From the NCBI GenBank assembly GCA_016779985.1, contig JADHMP010000001.1:276483-340482 (forward strand): a DNA stretch of 64,000 nt, written 5' to 3'. This document shows, in pieces, positions 18,218 to 26,426 of this stretch. Both the position numbers and the translations under genes were made by a program. The notes beneath the pieces were generated by a model. It worked only from the letters and a program-made list of their open reading frames with translations, made no database searches and was not told where the DNA came from. Numbering within the stretch: position 1 is the first letter of the stretch; each line of letters opens with the position of its first letter. Source of the stretch: JADHMP01 sp016779985. GTDB taxonomy: Bacteria > Bacteroidota > Bacteroidia > Flavobacteriales > Flavobacteriaceae.

Positions 18218-19139
18218 GGGCAATAATACGCACTTCTTCTAATTGAATAAGGCCTCTAATTACCGCAGCGATCAAATCATGCAACACATTTATGATAGGG
18301 GTTTTAAGTTGTGCCTTAGAAAAGATAAGGCTAATTTCTCTAGCGGGTACTGGGTGCTCAAAATGACGTAAATTCTCTTTCGACTTTTCAGCCATATTGA
18401 GTGTTTGAAGATAGGGTAGAAGTGTCATTCCCAGGCCTTGATCTGCTAGATGAACTAAAGTTTCAAAACTTCCGCTTTTAAGATCGAAACGCGGATGTTG
18501 CTGATTTTTAGTTTGACAAAGATTTAAGACATGTTGCCTAAAACAATGGCCGTCTTCCAAAACTAACATTTCAGTATTCTCGATGGCTTCAACAGTCAAC
18601 GTTTCCTTTTTGGCCAAAAGATGTGAGGGTGGCACATACCCTACAAAGGGTTCGTAATAGAGCGGTCTCTCTTTAATTTTGTCATGGTTGAGAGGTGTGG
18701 CCGCAATTCCAGCGTCTAATTTTCCTTCCACCAAAAGTCTTTCCATATTCTCAGTGGTATGCTCTTCAATTTTCAAATCTACTTTGGGGTATTTTTTTAT
18801 GAAGGTATTCAAGAAGATGGGCAATAAGGTAGGCATCACCGTCGGAAGTATGCCTAAGTTGAACGCTCCAGCAATGACTCCTTTCTCAATAGCGACTATA
18901 TCTGCAACACGATGGGTTTCTTCTATAATCGTTTTGGCTTGCTCTAATATTTTCTCTCCAATGGGGGTAGCTTTTATGGGTTTAGCATTTCTGTTAAAAA
19001 TTCGTACGCCTAACTCTTCTTCTAATTTTTGAACCTGCATACTTAATGTGGGTTGTGTAACGAAAGATTTTTCTGCAGCTAAGGTAAAGTTGCCAAAACG
19101 TGCTACAGCCAAGGTATATTCAAGTTGCGTTATCGTCAT
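18210..19139 (-). CDS. oxyR: LysR-type hydrogen peroxide sensor OxyR
   Basis: A 309-residue LysR regulator: winged helix-turn-helix at 1-60 (TQLEYTLAVARFGNFTLAAEKSFVTQPTLSMQVQKLE), then a substrate-binding-like domain. The two OxyR redox cysteines are present, C199 and C208, in DGHCFRQHVLNLC; they fall at the same residue numbers as in E. coli OxyR. This supports direct peroxide sensing by disulfide formation. katG, 7 kb away, and Cu-Zn SOD, 2.3 kb away, are plausible neighbours or targets. The 3' end overlaps a small convergent gene. Confidence 0.93.
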   Translation of the reverse strand: MTITQLEYTLAVARFGNFTLAAEKSFVTQPTLSMQVQKLEEELGVRIFNRNAKPIKATPIGEKILEQAKTIIEETHRVADIVAIEKGVIAGAFNLGILPTVMPTLLPIFLNTFIKKYPKVDLKIEEHTTENMERLLVEGKLDAGIAATPLNHDKIKERPLYYEPFVGYVPPSHLLAKKETLTVEAIENTEMLVLEDGHCFRQHVLNLCQTKNQQHPRFDLKSGSFETLVHLADQGLGMTLLPYLQTLNMAEKSKENLRHFEHPVPAREISLIFSKAQLKTPIINVLHDLIAAVIRGLIQLEEVRIIAPK

Positions 19140-19287
19140 AATATATACTTATAAATATCTCAAATATAATAACAATAAACTATATTATATTAATGAAAGC
19201 GTTAAATAAACCTTAAAATTCAGAAAAATAAAACCTTATATAAGTAATAAATTATCAAAAATAAAATATTATAAGAATATCCTATGT

Positions 19288-19998
19288 TTATTTATTTTTA
19301 ACAATTTCTATTTCCATGAATATGTTATGAATGGGTGCTTCTCTACTATCGATAGGCTGTTGATTGATTTTGTCAACCACTTCCATACCTTCTATTACTT
19401 TACCAAAAGGTGTATAGTTGCCGTCTAAGTGGTAGGCTCCGGGCGACTGCACAACTATAAAAAATTCATATGGAGAGGCTAATTTATACGGGTTTTCTAT
19501 TTCGCTGCTGGGCACTGAAAGAATACCACGATGATGTGAATGTCCTTTTCGAGTATCGTTAGGCAGCAAATAGCGCCCTATGTCTCCTCTTTTTCTTGAA
19601 GTTTTATAATTGTCAGAATTGCCCCCTTGAATAATGAATTCTGGAACGACTCGATGAAAAGTTGTTCCGTTAAAGTATTTCTTCTTTGTTAAATAAATAA
19701 AGTTGGCGCGATGATATGGCGTATTTTCAAAAAGCTCAATAGTTATGTTTCCAAATTGTGTTTTAATACGAATCAACTTTTCTAAATTTTCCTTGGCATA
19801 GTCAAAGAAAAAGGGAATCGCATTTTTGTCGTCGAGTAGAATATGCTTTTCTTTTTTCTCAACAACTACCTTTTTATCTTCTACAGATATTTTATTTTGA
19901 ATGTCTACTTTTTTTAAAGTAGTTTTTTTGGGTTGTTCATTACAACCTAAGAAAACTATGGCTAATACAAGATGAATACTTATTTTTGAACCGAACAT
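19288..19998 (-). CDS. Cyclophilin-type peptidylprolyl isomerase, lipoprotein
   Basis: A 236-residue periplasmic isomerase. The leader ends in a lipobox (IVFLGC, cysteine at 19), followed by a charged linker of about 65 residues. The cyclophilin domain spans about 78-234, with NITIELFENTPYHRANFIYLTKKKYFNGTTFHRVVPEFIIQGGN, where FHRV holds the catalytic arginine. The C-terminal part, AYHLDGNYTPFGKVIEGMEVVDKI, is also typical. The ATG overlaps the ATG of the divergent Nudix gene (shared CATG), so there is no intergenic space. No in-frame ATG exists upstream before a stop. Confidence 0.93.
   Translation of the reverse strand: MFGSKISIHLVLAIVFLGCNEQPKKTTLKKVDIQNKISVEDKKVVVEKKEKHILLDDKNAIPFFFDYAKENLEKLIRIKTQFGNITIELFENTPYHRANFIYLTKKKYFNGTTFHRVVPEFIIQGGNSDNYKTSRKRGDIGRYLLPNDTRKGHSHHRGILSVPSSEIENPYKLASPYEFFIVVQSPGAYHLDGNYTPFGKVIEGMEVVDKINQQPIDSREAPIHNIFMEIEIVKNK
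19981..19988 (+). promoter_or_regulatory. Predicted -7 element of the Nudix gene
   Basis: TATTTTTG matches TAnnTTTG, ending eight bases before the ATG at 19997. Transcription would start within a few bases of the start codon, giving an almost leaderless mRNA. No good -33 element is visible. Confidence 0.35.
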
Positions 19999-20635
19999 GG
20001 AGAAAACATTATTTCAACAATTAGCCTTAAAATTACAAGATTTATCTGAAAAGGGGACACCAAATATTGAAACTGCAGCATCCCCAAAAAGAAAGGAATT
20101 TTTGTCAGACGCTCACTCAAAAAAAACTGTTTATAGCCCTGCAGCCGTATTAATTTGTTGTTACCCTAATGCTAAAGGGGACTATTTATTTCCAATTATT
20201 AAAAGACAAGATTATTCTGGAGTTCATTCAAATCAGATGGGTCTTCCGGGAGGAAAACCCATACAGCAAGATAACTCTTTATGGCAAACAGCCTTAAGAG
20301 AATGTGATGAAGAGCTAGGAATCCATTCTTCAAAGATCATTCGAGTTGGAACTTTATCAGATGTTTTAATCCCTCCAAGTCAATTTAAGGTGACACCTTT
20401 CGTAGCTCAACTCGATTTTGAGCCAAACATAGTATTGGATAACAGAGAAATCGCAAAATTTTATCAGCTCTCACTAAAAGAGCTAGTACAACTTGATATA
20501 TCTCATAAAAAAATGATTTTGGATCAAAAAGAATTGCAGGTTCCAGGTTTTGAATTTGAGTCAGAATTTATTTGGGGAGCTACCGCTATGATGCTTTATG
20601 AATTTAAGGAAATCTTAAAGCATTTGATAAAATGA
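19997..20635 (+). CDS. Nudix hydrolase (CoA diphosphatase-like)
   Basis: A 212-residue cytoplasmic Nudix enzyme. The Nudix box is GGKPIQQDNSLWQTALRECDEELGI (about 90-114), with the REx2EE core intact; the first glutamate of the G-x5-E part is replaced by Asp/Asn-type residues. The upstream segment AAVLICCYPNAKGDYLFPIIKRQDY...HSNQMGLPGG is typical of the NudL/CoA-pyrophosphatase branch. It would cleave a nucleoside diphosphate linked to another moiety, such as CoA. Its start overlaps the divergent cyclophilin start. The acyltransferase gene follows 30 bases later. Confidence 0.88.
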   Translation: MEKTLFQQLALKLQDLSEKGTPNIETAASPKRKEFLSDAHSKKTVYSPAAVLICCYPNAKGDYLFPIIKRQDYSGVHSNQMGLPGGKPIQQDNSLWQTALRECDEELGIHSSKIIRVGTLSDVLIPPSQFKVTPFVAQLDFEPNIVLDNREIAKFYQLSLKELVQLDISHKKMILDQKELQVPGFEFESEFIWGATAMMLYEFKEILKHLIK

Positions 20636-20665
20636 ATTTGATATATTTGGGCAGAAACAAAAAGA

Positions 20666-21493
20666 ATGCTCCTCTTAAAAAAAAATCCGTTTGGTCATTA
20701 TTTAATACTGAAAAAATGGTTAATTAGGTACTTAGGTATAATGACGCACAGGCGTTATAGGGGCTTCAACCAACTGCATATTGAAGGCTCTGAAATCATT
20801 AATAATCTCCCTGATAAAAATGTTCTATTTATTGCTAATCATCAAACCTATTTTGCCGATGTGGTAGCCATGTTTCATGTTTTCAATGCCAGTTTAAGCG
20901 GAAGAATAGATTCAATAAAAAATGTCGGCTATTTGTGGAACCCCAAGCTAAATATATATTTTGTGGCTGCAAAAGAAACAATGCGGGCTGGTTTCCTTCC
21001 TCGCATACTTGCCTATGCGGGCTCTATATCTATTGAAAGAACTTGGAGAGAACACGGCAAATCAATAAATCGCCCAGTGAAAATGACAGATGTAAAAAAT
21101 ATTGGCGCAGCTTTAAATGACGGGTGGCTTATTACTTTTCCTCAAGGTACAACTCGGCCTTTTCAACCCGTTCGAAGAGGAACAGCACACATTATTAAGA
21201 CCCATAAGCCATTAGTGATACCAATAGTTATAGATGGTTTTAGAAGATCTTTTGACAAAAAAGGATTGATGATAAAAAAAAGAGGGATACTCCAATCAAT
21301 GGTTATAAAACCTCCTTTAGAAATTGACTACGACAAAGAAACTCACGAAGAAATCATAGAAAAAATTCAATATGCCATTGAACAACACCCTTCTTTTTTG
21401 AAAGTTATTCCAGAGGAAGAACTCGAAGCCCAGAGACAGCTTGATAGAGAACGTCAATGGGATTTTGACAATAAAAAAACGGCTAAGGAATAA
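20666..21493 (+). CDS. PlsC-type lysophospholipid acyltransferase
   Basis: A 275-residue glycerolipid acyltransferase probably at the inner membrane. The HxxxxD-like active site is NHQTYFAD (about residues 58-65); the His and Asp are separated by five instead of the standard four residues. The second block is FPQGTTRPFQPVRRGTAHII (about 155-175), the FPEG-type phosphate-binding motif with Gln in place of Glu. A third block is PLVIPIVIDGFRRSF. It would acylate lysophosphatidate in phospholipid synthesis. A TATATTTG element at 20642-20649 could provide its own promoter. The 3' end overlaps the convergent SOD gene by 11 bases. Confidence 0.85.
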   Translation: MLLLKKNPFGHYLILKKWLIRYLGIMTHRRYRGFNQLHIEGSEIINNLPDKNVLFIANHQTYFADVVAMFHVFNASLSGRIDSIKNVGYLWNPKLNIYFVAAKETMRAGFLPRILAYAGSISIERTWREHGKSINRPVKMTDVKNIGAALNDGWLITFPQGTTRPFQPVRRGTAHIIKTHKPLVIPIVIDGFRRSFDKKGLMIKKRGILQSMVIKPPLEIDYDKETHEEIIEKIQYAIEQHPSFLKVIPEEELEAQRQLDRERQWDFDNKKTAKE

Positions 21494-22205
21494 CTGCAGC
21501 ACAGCTTACTCTCGCGCCAGCGGCACCAGAGGGCTGCGAAATAAAGTCATCTTGACCCTGGTGAACAATTACTGCTTTTCCCATTATGTTTTTTGTGTCG
21601 TCATCGCAACCTAAACACCACAAATCAGTAGTAAAAGTTATCATTCCATGCCCTGAGGCATCAGCTTGAAAATTTCCTATATCCCCTCGATGAAAACCAG
21701 AAGCCGCTCCCCAATCTCCATGATTCTCAAATGTTGGATTCCAATGTCCTTTGGCTGATTTACCATCTGCTGATGAGCAATCTGCTTTTTCATGAAGATG
21801 AATTGCGTGTGTTCCTGGGCTAAGGCCATTTATATGAGCTTCAAGTTGAACATTTCCATTAGATTCGGTAAAAGTAACACTACCTTCAGCAGTACTGTCA
21901 CTTTTTGGATCAAGGGTAATTCGAATTTTTTTGACTTTATTAGTATTAGGTTCTTCCCCCTTTAGATCATATTTTTTGGTTACTGTTTTTACCTTTTCTG
22001 AAACTTCTTCCTGAGTGCCTTCAAAAACTTGAATCTCTTTTGTTATTTTTCCATTATCATCAGTTATAAATGTAACGGTTGCTTTTGTACCCATCTCAGA
22101 GGCATCCATTTTAACTTCTACACTAACCTCCTTATCTTTTTTCTTTTGCTGACAATTAAAAAATAGAGTGGAACATACGAGAAGGAGGGCAATTTTTGTT
22201 TTCAT
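21483..22205 (-). CDS. Cu-Zn superoxide dismutase, lipoprotein with extra N-terminal domain
   Basis: A 240-residue periplasmic SOD. The leader (MKTKIALLLVCSTLFFNC) ends in a lipobox-like cysteine at 18. The SOD domain occupies about 110-240, with copper and zinc ligands in THAIHLHEKADC, KGHWNP, GFHRGDIGNF and AVIVHQGQDD, and the disulfide cysteines in ADCSS and ARVSCAAVIP. Between leader and SOD lie about 85 residues (KMDASEMGTKATVTFITDD...) that are not part of the usual fold and whose role I cannot assign. It dismutates superoxide in the periplasm. Confidence 0.93.
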   Translation of the reverse strand: MKTKIALLLVCSTLFFNCQQKKKDKEVSVEVKMDASEMGTKATVTFITDDNGKITKEIQVFEGTQEEVSEKVKTVTKKYDLKGEEPNTNKVKKIRITLDPKSDSTAEGSVTFTESNGNVQLEAHINGLSPGTHAIHLHEKADCSSADGKSAKGHWNPTFENHGDWGAASGFHRGDIGNFQADASGHGMITFTTDLWCLGCDDDTKNIMGKAVIVHQGQDDFISQPSGAAGARVSCAAVIP

Positions 22206-22276
22206 GTTTTAATTTTTTTATTAAAAGTAGTAGATTTTGATTAAAGAAAAAAGAAAGCGGTATGAAGTGATTCAAC

Positions 22277-22303
22277 TTGAAAAATTGCAAAGTCTTATCT
22301 TTG
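22277..22303 (+). promoter_or_regulatory. Predicted promoter of the DUF3089 gene
   Basis: TTG at 22277-22279 and TATCTTTG at 22296-22303 (TAnnTTTG), spaced by 16 bases. The box ends 13 bases before the ATG at 22317. Confidence 0.45.
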
Positions 22304-22316
22304 AATAAAATTGTTG

Positions 22317-23327
22317 ATGAAAAAAGGAATTTTTTTTTCTATTTTATTGATAGTAGGGTGTAAATCAAGCTACGATATTATTCCCTATCAAAATAAAAAT
22401 ATTCCTAAGGCTTTAAACTATTCTAATGATTCTTCTTGGGCTGTTTTACCTCAAAAATATCCCAAACAGATCAACTCTTTTCTTAGTGATACGATTGAAA
22501 ATCGAATCGATATTTTTTATGTCTACCCGACCTTATTAACAGATAAGAAAAACATCCAATGGAATGCTAAAATTAATGATGAAGAGATCCAACAAGAAAT
22601 TTTAAATACTCCCATAAAATATCAGGCCACTGCATGGCTAGCCGCTGGAAATCTTTATGTTCCTTTTTATCGTCAGGCGCATTATAAATCATTTTTTTCT
22701 GAATATAAACAAGGGGGCCAAGAAGCACTTTTATTAGCTTATTCTGATGTAAAACGTGCTTTTCAATATTATTTAGATCACTTCAATAAAGGAAAGCCAA
22801 TAATTTTGGCTGGTCATAGTCAAGGAAGTTTTCATTTAAAACACATTTTAAAAGATTTTTTTGTCAACAAGCCTCTTCAAAAAAAACTTATTGTGGCCTA
22901 CTTGGCGGGGATCAAAGTATTGTCAGATGAATTTGAAGATATTAAACCTATGTATGCTCCTCAACAAGTGGGTGGTTTTGTGAGTTGGAATACGTACAAA
23001 AAAAATAATTTACCCAAAACTTATACTCGCTGGTATCAAGGAGGAGTTACTATAAATCCAATTACTTGGGACAACTCAGAACTAGTTGATGCAGAAAAGC
23101 ATTTGGGCTTATTGAATCGAGATTTAAAAATATATCCTAAAAGTGTTTCACTCGCCAAAATTGATGGTATGTTGTGGTCTACCGTTCCAAAAATTCCTAA
23201 ACGTTTTTGGCTATCTTTCATAAAAGATTATCATTTTGCTGACATTAATTTATATTGGGCGGATATTCAAGAAAACGCCAAAGTCAGAGCCGCTCATTGG
23301 CTCAAATTAAATGCTTTAAACCAATGA
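22317..23327 (+). CDS. DUF3089 alpha/beta-hydrolase-like lipoprotein
   Basis: A 336-residue exported protein. The leader MKKGIFFSILLIVGC ends in a lipobox (cysteine 15). The body has IDIFYVYPTLLTDKKNIQWNA at the start and the nucleophile elbow GHSQGS (LAGHSQGSFHLKHIL, about 164-169). The closing segment FHFADINLYWADIQENAKVRAAHW holds the likely catalytic Asp and His. DUF3089 proteins are esterase/lipase-like with unknown substrates. I start at the ATG (22317), not at the two preceding TTG codons. The stop overlaps the next start (ATGA). Confidence 0.85.
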   Translation: MKKGIFFSILLIVGCKSSYDIIPYQNKNIPKALNYSNDSSWAVLPQKYPKQINSFLSDTIENRIDIFYVYPTLLTDKKNIQWNAKINDEEIQQEILNTPIKYQATAWLAAGNLYVPFYRQAHYKSFFSEYKQGGQEALLLAYSDVKRAFQYYLDHFNKGKPIILAGHSQGSFHLKHILKDFFVNKPLQKKLIVAYLAGIKVLSDEFEDIKPMYAPQQVGGFVSWNTYKKNNLPKTYTRWYQGGVTINPITWDNSELVDAEKHLGLLNRDLKIYPKSVSLAKIDGMLWSTVPKIPKRFWLSFIKDYHFADINLYWADIQENAKVRAAHWLKLNALNQ

Positions 23328-23866
23328 CCCTAGAAGAAATTTTTGATTTATGCGACAAACAATGGATTCGTGCAAAGAATGATAAAAAACACCCATTTCG
23401 GTATTTCACCCTAGCAACAGTCAACAACAAAGGGCGAGCAAAAGGCAGAATGGTTGTCCTAAGGAATTATGATTCTAAAACAAAAGAATTTACAATCTAT
23501 ACCGATGCTAGGAGCCAAAAAGTTAATGACCTGAATCAGCAACAAAAAGCGCAACTCATTTTCTATCATCCGAAGAAAAGACTACAAGTGCTCGTCGATG
23601 TTGAATTGATAACAATGGACAGACCCCAAGAATTATTTAAAAATCAACCAGCGAGAACCCAAAAAGATTATACCTCAATTTTACCACCAGGAACACCTAT
23701 GAAAAGTACTGAGGGCATTGGATATGAAAAAGATAAAAATTTTTTCACTCGACTAATTTTAAAAGCAGAAGAAATTGAAATGCTCCAGCTCAGCTCCATT
23801 CAACATCATAGAGCTCGTTTTAAATCAAAAGCAAAGGGATGGGAAAATACTTTTTTAATTCCTTGA
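23324..23866 (+). CDS. Pyridoxamine 5'-phosphate oxidase family flavoprotein
   Basis: A 180-residue split-barrel FMN-binding protein. MTLEEIFDLCDKQWIRAKND starts the domain. FRYFTLATVNNKGRAKGRMVVLRNYDSKTKEFTIYTDARSQKVNDL holds the FMN-phosphate-binding Arg/Lys residues. The C-terminal part has EIEMLQLSSIQHHRARF, as in PdxH-like proteins. It lacks the full-length PdxH C-terminal RxxWRLxP motif, so it is more likely a relative than the true vitamin B6 oxidase. Translation starts at the ATG that overlaps the DUF3089 stop (ATGA); an upstream extension within that gene is not supported. Confidence 0.85.
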   Translation: MTLEEIFDLCDKQWIRAKNDKKHPFRYFTLATVNNKGRAKGRMVVLRNYDSKTKEFTIYTDARSQKVNDLNQQQKAQLIFYHPKKRLQVLVDVELITMDRPQELFKNQPARTQKDYTSILPPGTPMKSTEGIGYEKDKNFFTRLILKAEEIEMLQLSSIQHHRARFKSKAKGWENTFLIP

Positions 23867-23970
23867 TGACTTCTGTCAGAGTTTAAATTTTTGTATTTTT
23901 CTTCAAGATTTAAAAAAAAATAACAAACAGAAATAATTTCTGCCCCAAAATTTATAACCAAATAGTTTAG

Positions 23971-25389
23971 ATGCAAAGACGCAAATTTATTAGAAACAGC
24001 ACTTTTGCCAGTTCTATTTTAATAGTTCCTAGACATGTTCTAGGTGGTAAAAATTTTATTGCTCCAAGTGACCAATTAAATATTGCTGGGATTGGAGTTG
24101 GAGGAAAAGGACGAAGTGATTTAGCCAATGCACGTGGTCAAGGACAAGCTCGGGTTTCTGCAATGTGTGATGTTGATAGTCAAGGAAAGCATGGAGTTCT
24201 TAGAAGTAGAAAACAATTTCCTAAGGCTAATTTTTATGCAGATTTTAGAGAATTATTGGATAAAGAAAGAGATCTAGATGCTGTCACTATCTCCACCCCC
24301 GACCACACCCATGGTGTCATAGCGTCTTATGCTATGCAAAGCGGAAAACATGTTTATGTTCAAAAACCCCTTACTCACAATATAAAAGAAGCACGTTGGC
24401 TACAAAAGTTAGCCCAAAAAGAGCAACTTGTAACACAAATGGGCAATCAAGGAGCCTCAAACCCTAGTCAATTAGAAGTGCAAAAATGGGTAAGAAATAA
24501 AGAAATTGGAACTATTTCAGCAGTCTATGTATGGACAAATAGACCTATTTGGCCACAGGGGGGAAAAATACCAAAAGCAAACAAAAAATTAAAACCGACC
24601 TCTTTATATTGGGATTTATGGTTGGGCCCTGCCGCACAAACAGACTACATTCATAACTTGCACCCCTTTAATTGGAGAGGATGGTGGGAATATGGAACAG
24701 GAGCTTTAGGCGATATGGGATGTCATATCATCGATATCCCCTTTAAGGCTTTAGCTCTCAAATATCCTACTGATGTTGAATGTAGCGTCGGGACAATTTA
24801 CGATGCAAAACGAAATGTGAATTATTTCCCTGAAGGGTGCCCACCTTCTTCAACAGTTACACTTCATTTTGATCCCACTCCAACAAACAAACAACGAATT
24901 AAAATGGTTTGGACAGATGGAGGTATTAGACCCTCTCACCCAGATCTTTTACCACCTGAAGTTGAAATCGAATCTAATCGAATTATCATGGTTGGAGATA
25001 AAGGGGTTATAACTTCTGGAGTTTATGGTTTAGACCCAAAGCTCTATAAGCCTGGTGAGTCTGTTAGAGTAGGCAATAAAACCAGTGACAGTGATCTACC
25101 AGAGTTTGGACATCAATATAAATGGATAACAGCTTGTAAAGCTGGATTTAATTCAAAAGAACATAATGAACTTACTTCTTCATTTGATTATTCTGTCCCC
25201 TTAACTGAAACTGTTTTAATGGGAAATATTGCTATCCGAAGTTATATGTTACGCAGAGGCAGTGGAAAAAGTATTGACTATTATGGTAGAAAGAAATTGC
25301 TCTGGGATGGTGAACAAATGAGAATCACAAATTTTGAAGAAGCCAATCAGTTTGTAGGAAGAATTTATAGGAAAGGTTGGTCAATTTAA
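23971..25389 (+). CDS. Gfo/Idh/MocA family oxidoreductase, Tat-type leader
   Basis: A 472-residue NAD(P)-dependent sugar oxidoreductase. The leader MQRRKFIRNSTFASSILIVP resembles a twin-arginine signal (RRKFI). The Rossmann fold has NIAGIGVGGKGR, CDVDSQ and TISTPDHTHGVIASYAMQSGKHVYVQKPLTHNIKEAR, where the lysine of the QKPL segment (EKP in the family) is the usual catalytic lysine. A Trp- and Gly-rich segment (HPFNWRGWWEYGTGALGDMGCHIIDIPFKAL) fits the exported Bacteroidota subgroup. In related systems such proteins oxidise glycosides at C3 with a tightly bound cofactor. It is the first gene of a rightward group with galE, an SDR and a TIM-barrel protein. Confidence 0.9.
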   Translation: MQRRKFIRNSTFASSILIVPRHVLGGKNFIAPSDQLNIAGIGVGGKGRSDLANARGQGQARVSAMCDVDSQGKHGVLRSRKQFPKANFYADFRELLDKERDLDAVTISTPDHTHGVIASYAMQSGKHVYVQKPLTHNIKEARWLQKLAQKEQLVTQMGNQGASNPSQLEVQKWVRNKEIGTISAVYVWTNRPIWPQGGKIPKANKKLKPTSLYWDLWLGPAAQTDYIHNLHPFNWRGWWEYGTGALGDMGCHIIDIPFKALALKYPTDVECSVGTIYDAKRNVNYFPEGCPPSSTVTLHFDPTPTNKQRIKMVWTDGGIRPSHPDLLPPEVEIESNRIIMVGDKGVITSGVYGLDPKLYKPGESVRVGNKTSDSDLPEFGHQYKWITACKAGFNSKEHNELTSSFDYSVPLTETVLMGNIAIRSYMLRRGSGKSIDYYGRKKLLWDGEQMRITNFEEANQFVGRIYRKGWSI

Positions 25390-25399
25390 AAGAAAAACA

Positions 25400-26425
25400 A
25401 TGAAAATTATTGTCACAGGTGGATTAGGCTATATCGGTTCTCATGTGGTTATTCTTCTGCTCGAACAAGAACATGAAGTGGTTGTTGTCGATAATCTTTC
25501 AAATAGCTCCCTAACTGTTTTAGATCGAATAAAAGAAATTACTGGCAGAACCCCAGCTTTTGAGGCTTTAGATTTACAAAAGCAAGTGGATGTTCAGAGC
25601 TTATTTTCTAAACATCATAACAGTGATGGTCTAATTCATTTCGCTGCTCTTAAGTCTGTTGGTGAAAGTGTTCAAGAGCCGCTGAAGTATTATCAAAATA
25701 ATATTAACGGATTAGTTTATTTACTCAATCAACTGGTAGTTCATAAAATACCACTCATTTTTAGCTCTTCTTGCACGGTCTATGGAGAACCAGATAGGGT
25801 TCCAATAAATGAACAAGAGCCGCTAAAACCTACTGTTTCTCCCTATGGAGGCACAAAACAAATGGGCGAAACAATAATTCAAGACGTCTGCGTTGCAAAC
25901 AAAACATTCAATGCGATTCTTTTACGTTATTTCAACCCCATTGGGGCACATCCTAGTGGAAAAATCGGAGAAATTCCGCAGGGAGTTCCTGCAAATTTAG
26001 TTCCCTTTTTAACACAAACAGCCATTGGAAAAAGAAAAGAATTATTTGTTTTTGGTGCAGACTATCCTACTCCCGATGGAACCTGCATTCGAGATTATAT
26101 ACACGTGATGGATTTAGCCCACGCTCATATTTTAAGTCTCAAATTTCTATGGGCCAAAAAGAATGAATCCAATTGTGAAATATTTAATTTGGGAACAGGA
26201 AAAGGGAATTCTGTTTTAGAATTAATTCAAACTTTTGAATCTTCAACAGGTCAAAAAGTAAATTATAAAATCGCTTCAAGACGCGAAGGAGATATTATAC
26301 AGGCCTATGCAGATCCTTCCAAAGCAAAAAAAATACTAGGGTGGCAAGCAAAACAAAGCCTCTCTTCGGCATTGAAAAGTGCTTGGGAATGGGAGAAAAA
26401 TTGGCAAAAAGAAGAATCTTCATAA
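25400..26425 (+). CDS. galE: UDP-glucose 4-epimerase
   Basis: A 341-residue extended SDR that interconverts UDP-glucose and UDP-galactose. The NAD-binding loop GGLGYIGSH is at residues 7-15. The catalytic Ser/Tyr-Lys set is in SSSCTVYGEP and YGGTKQMGE. The GalE signature LRYFNPIGAHPSGKIGEIPQG and the C-terminal NLGTGKGNSVLELI are present. It lies ten bases after the Gfo/Idh gene and ends one base before the SDR start. Confidence 0.95.
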   Translation: MKIIVTGGLGYIGSHVVILLLEQEHEVVVVDNLSNSSLTVLDRIKEITGRTPAFEALDLQKQVDVQSLFSKHHNSDGLIHFAALKSVGESVQEPLKYYQNNINGLVYLLNQLVVHKIPLIFSSSCTVYGEPDRVPINEQEPLKPTVSPYGGTKQMGETIIQDVCVANKTFNAILLRYFNPIGAHPSGKIGEIPQGVPANLVPFLTQTAIGKRKELFVFGADYPTPDGTCIRDYIHVMDLAHAHILSLKFLWAKKNESNCEIFNLGTGKGNSVLELIQTFESSTGQKVNYKIASRREGDIIQAYADPSKAKKILGWQAKQSLSSALKSAWEWEKNWQKEESS

Positions 26426-26426
26426 A

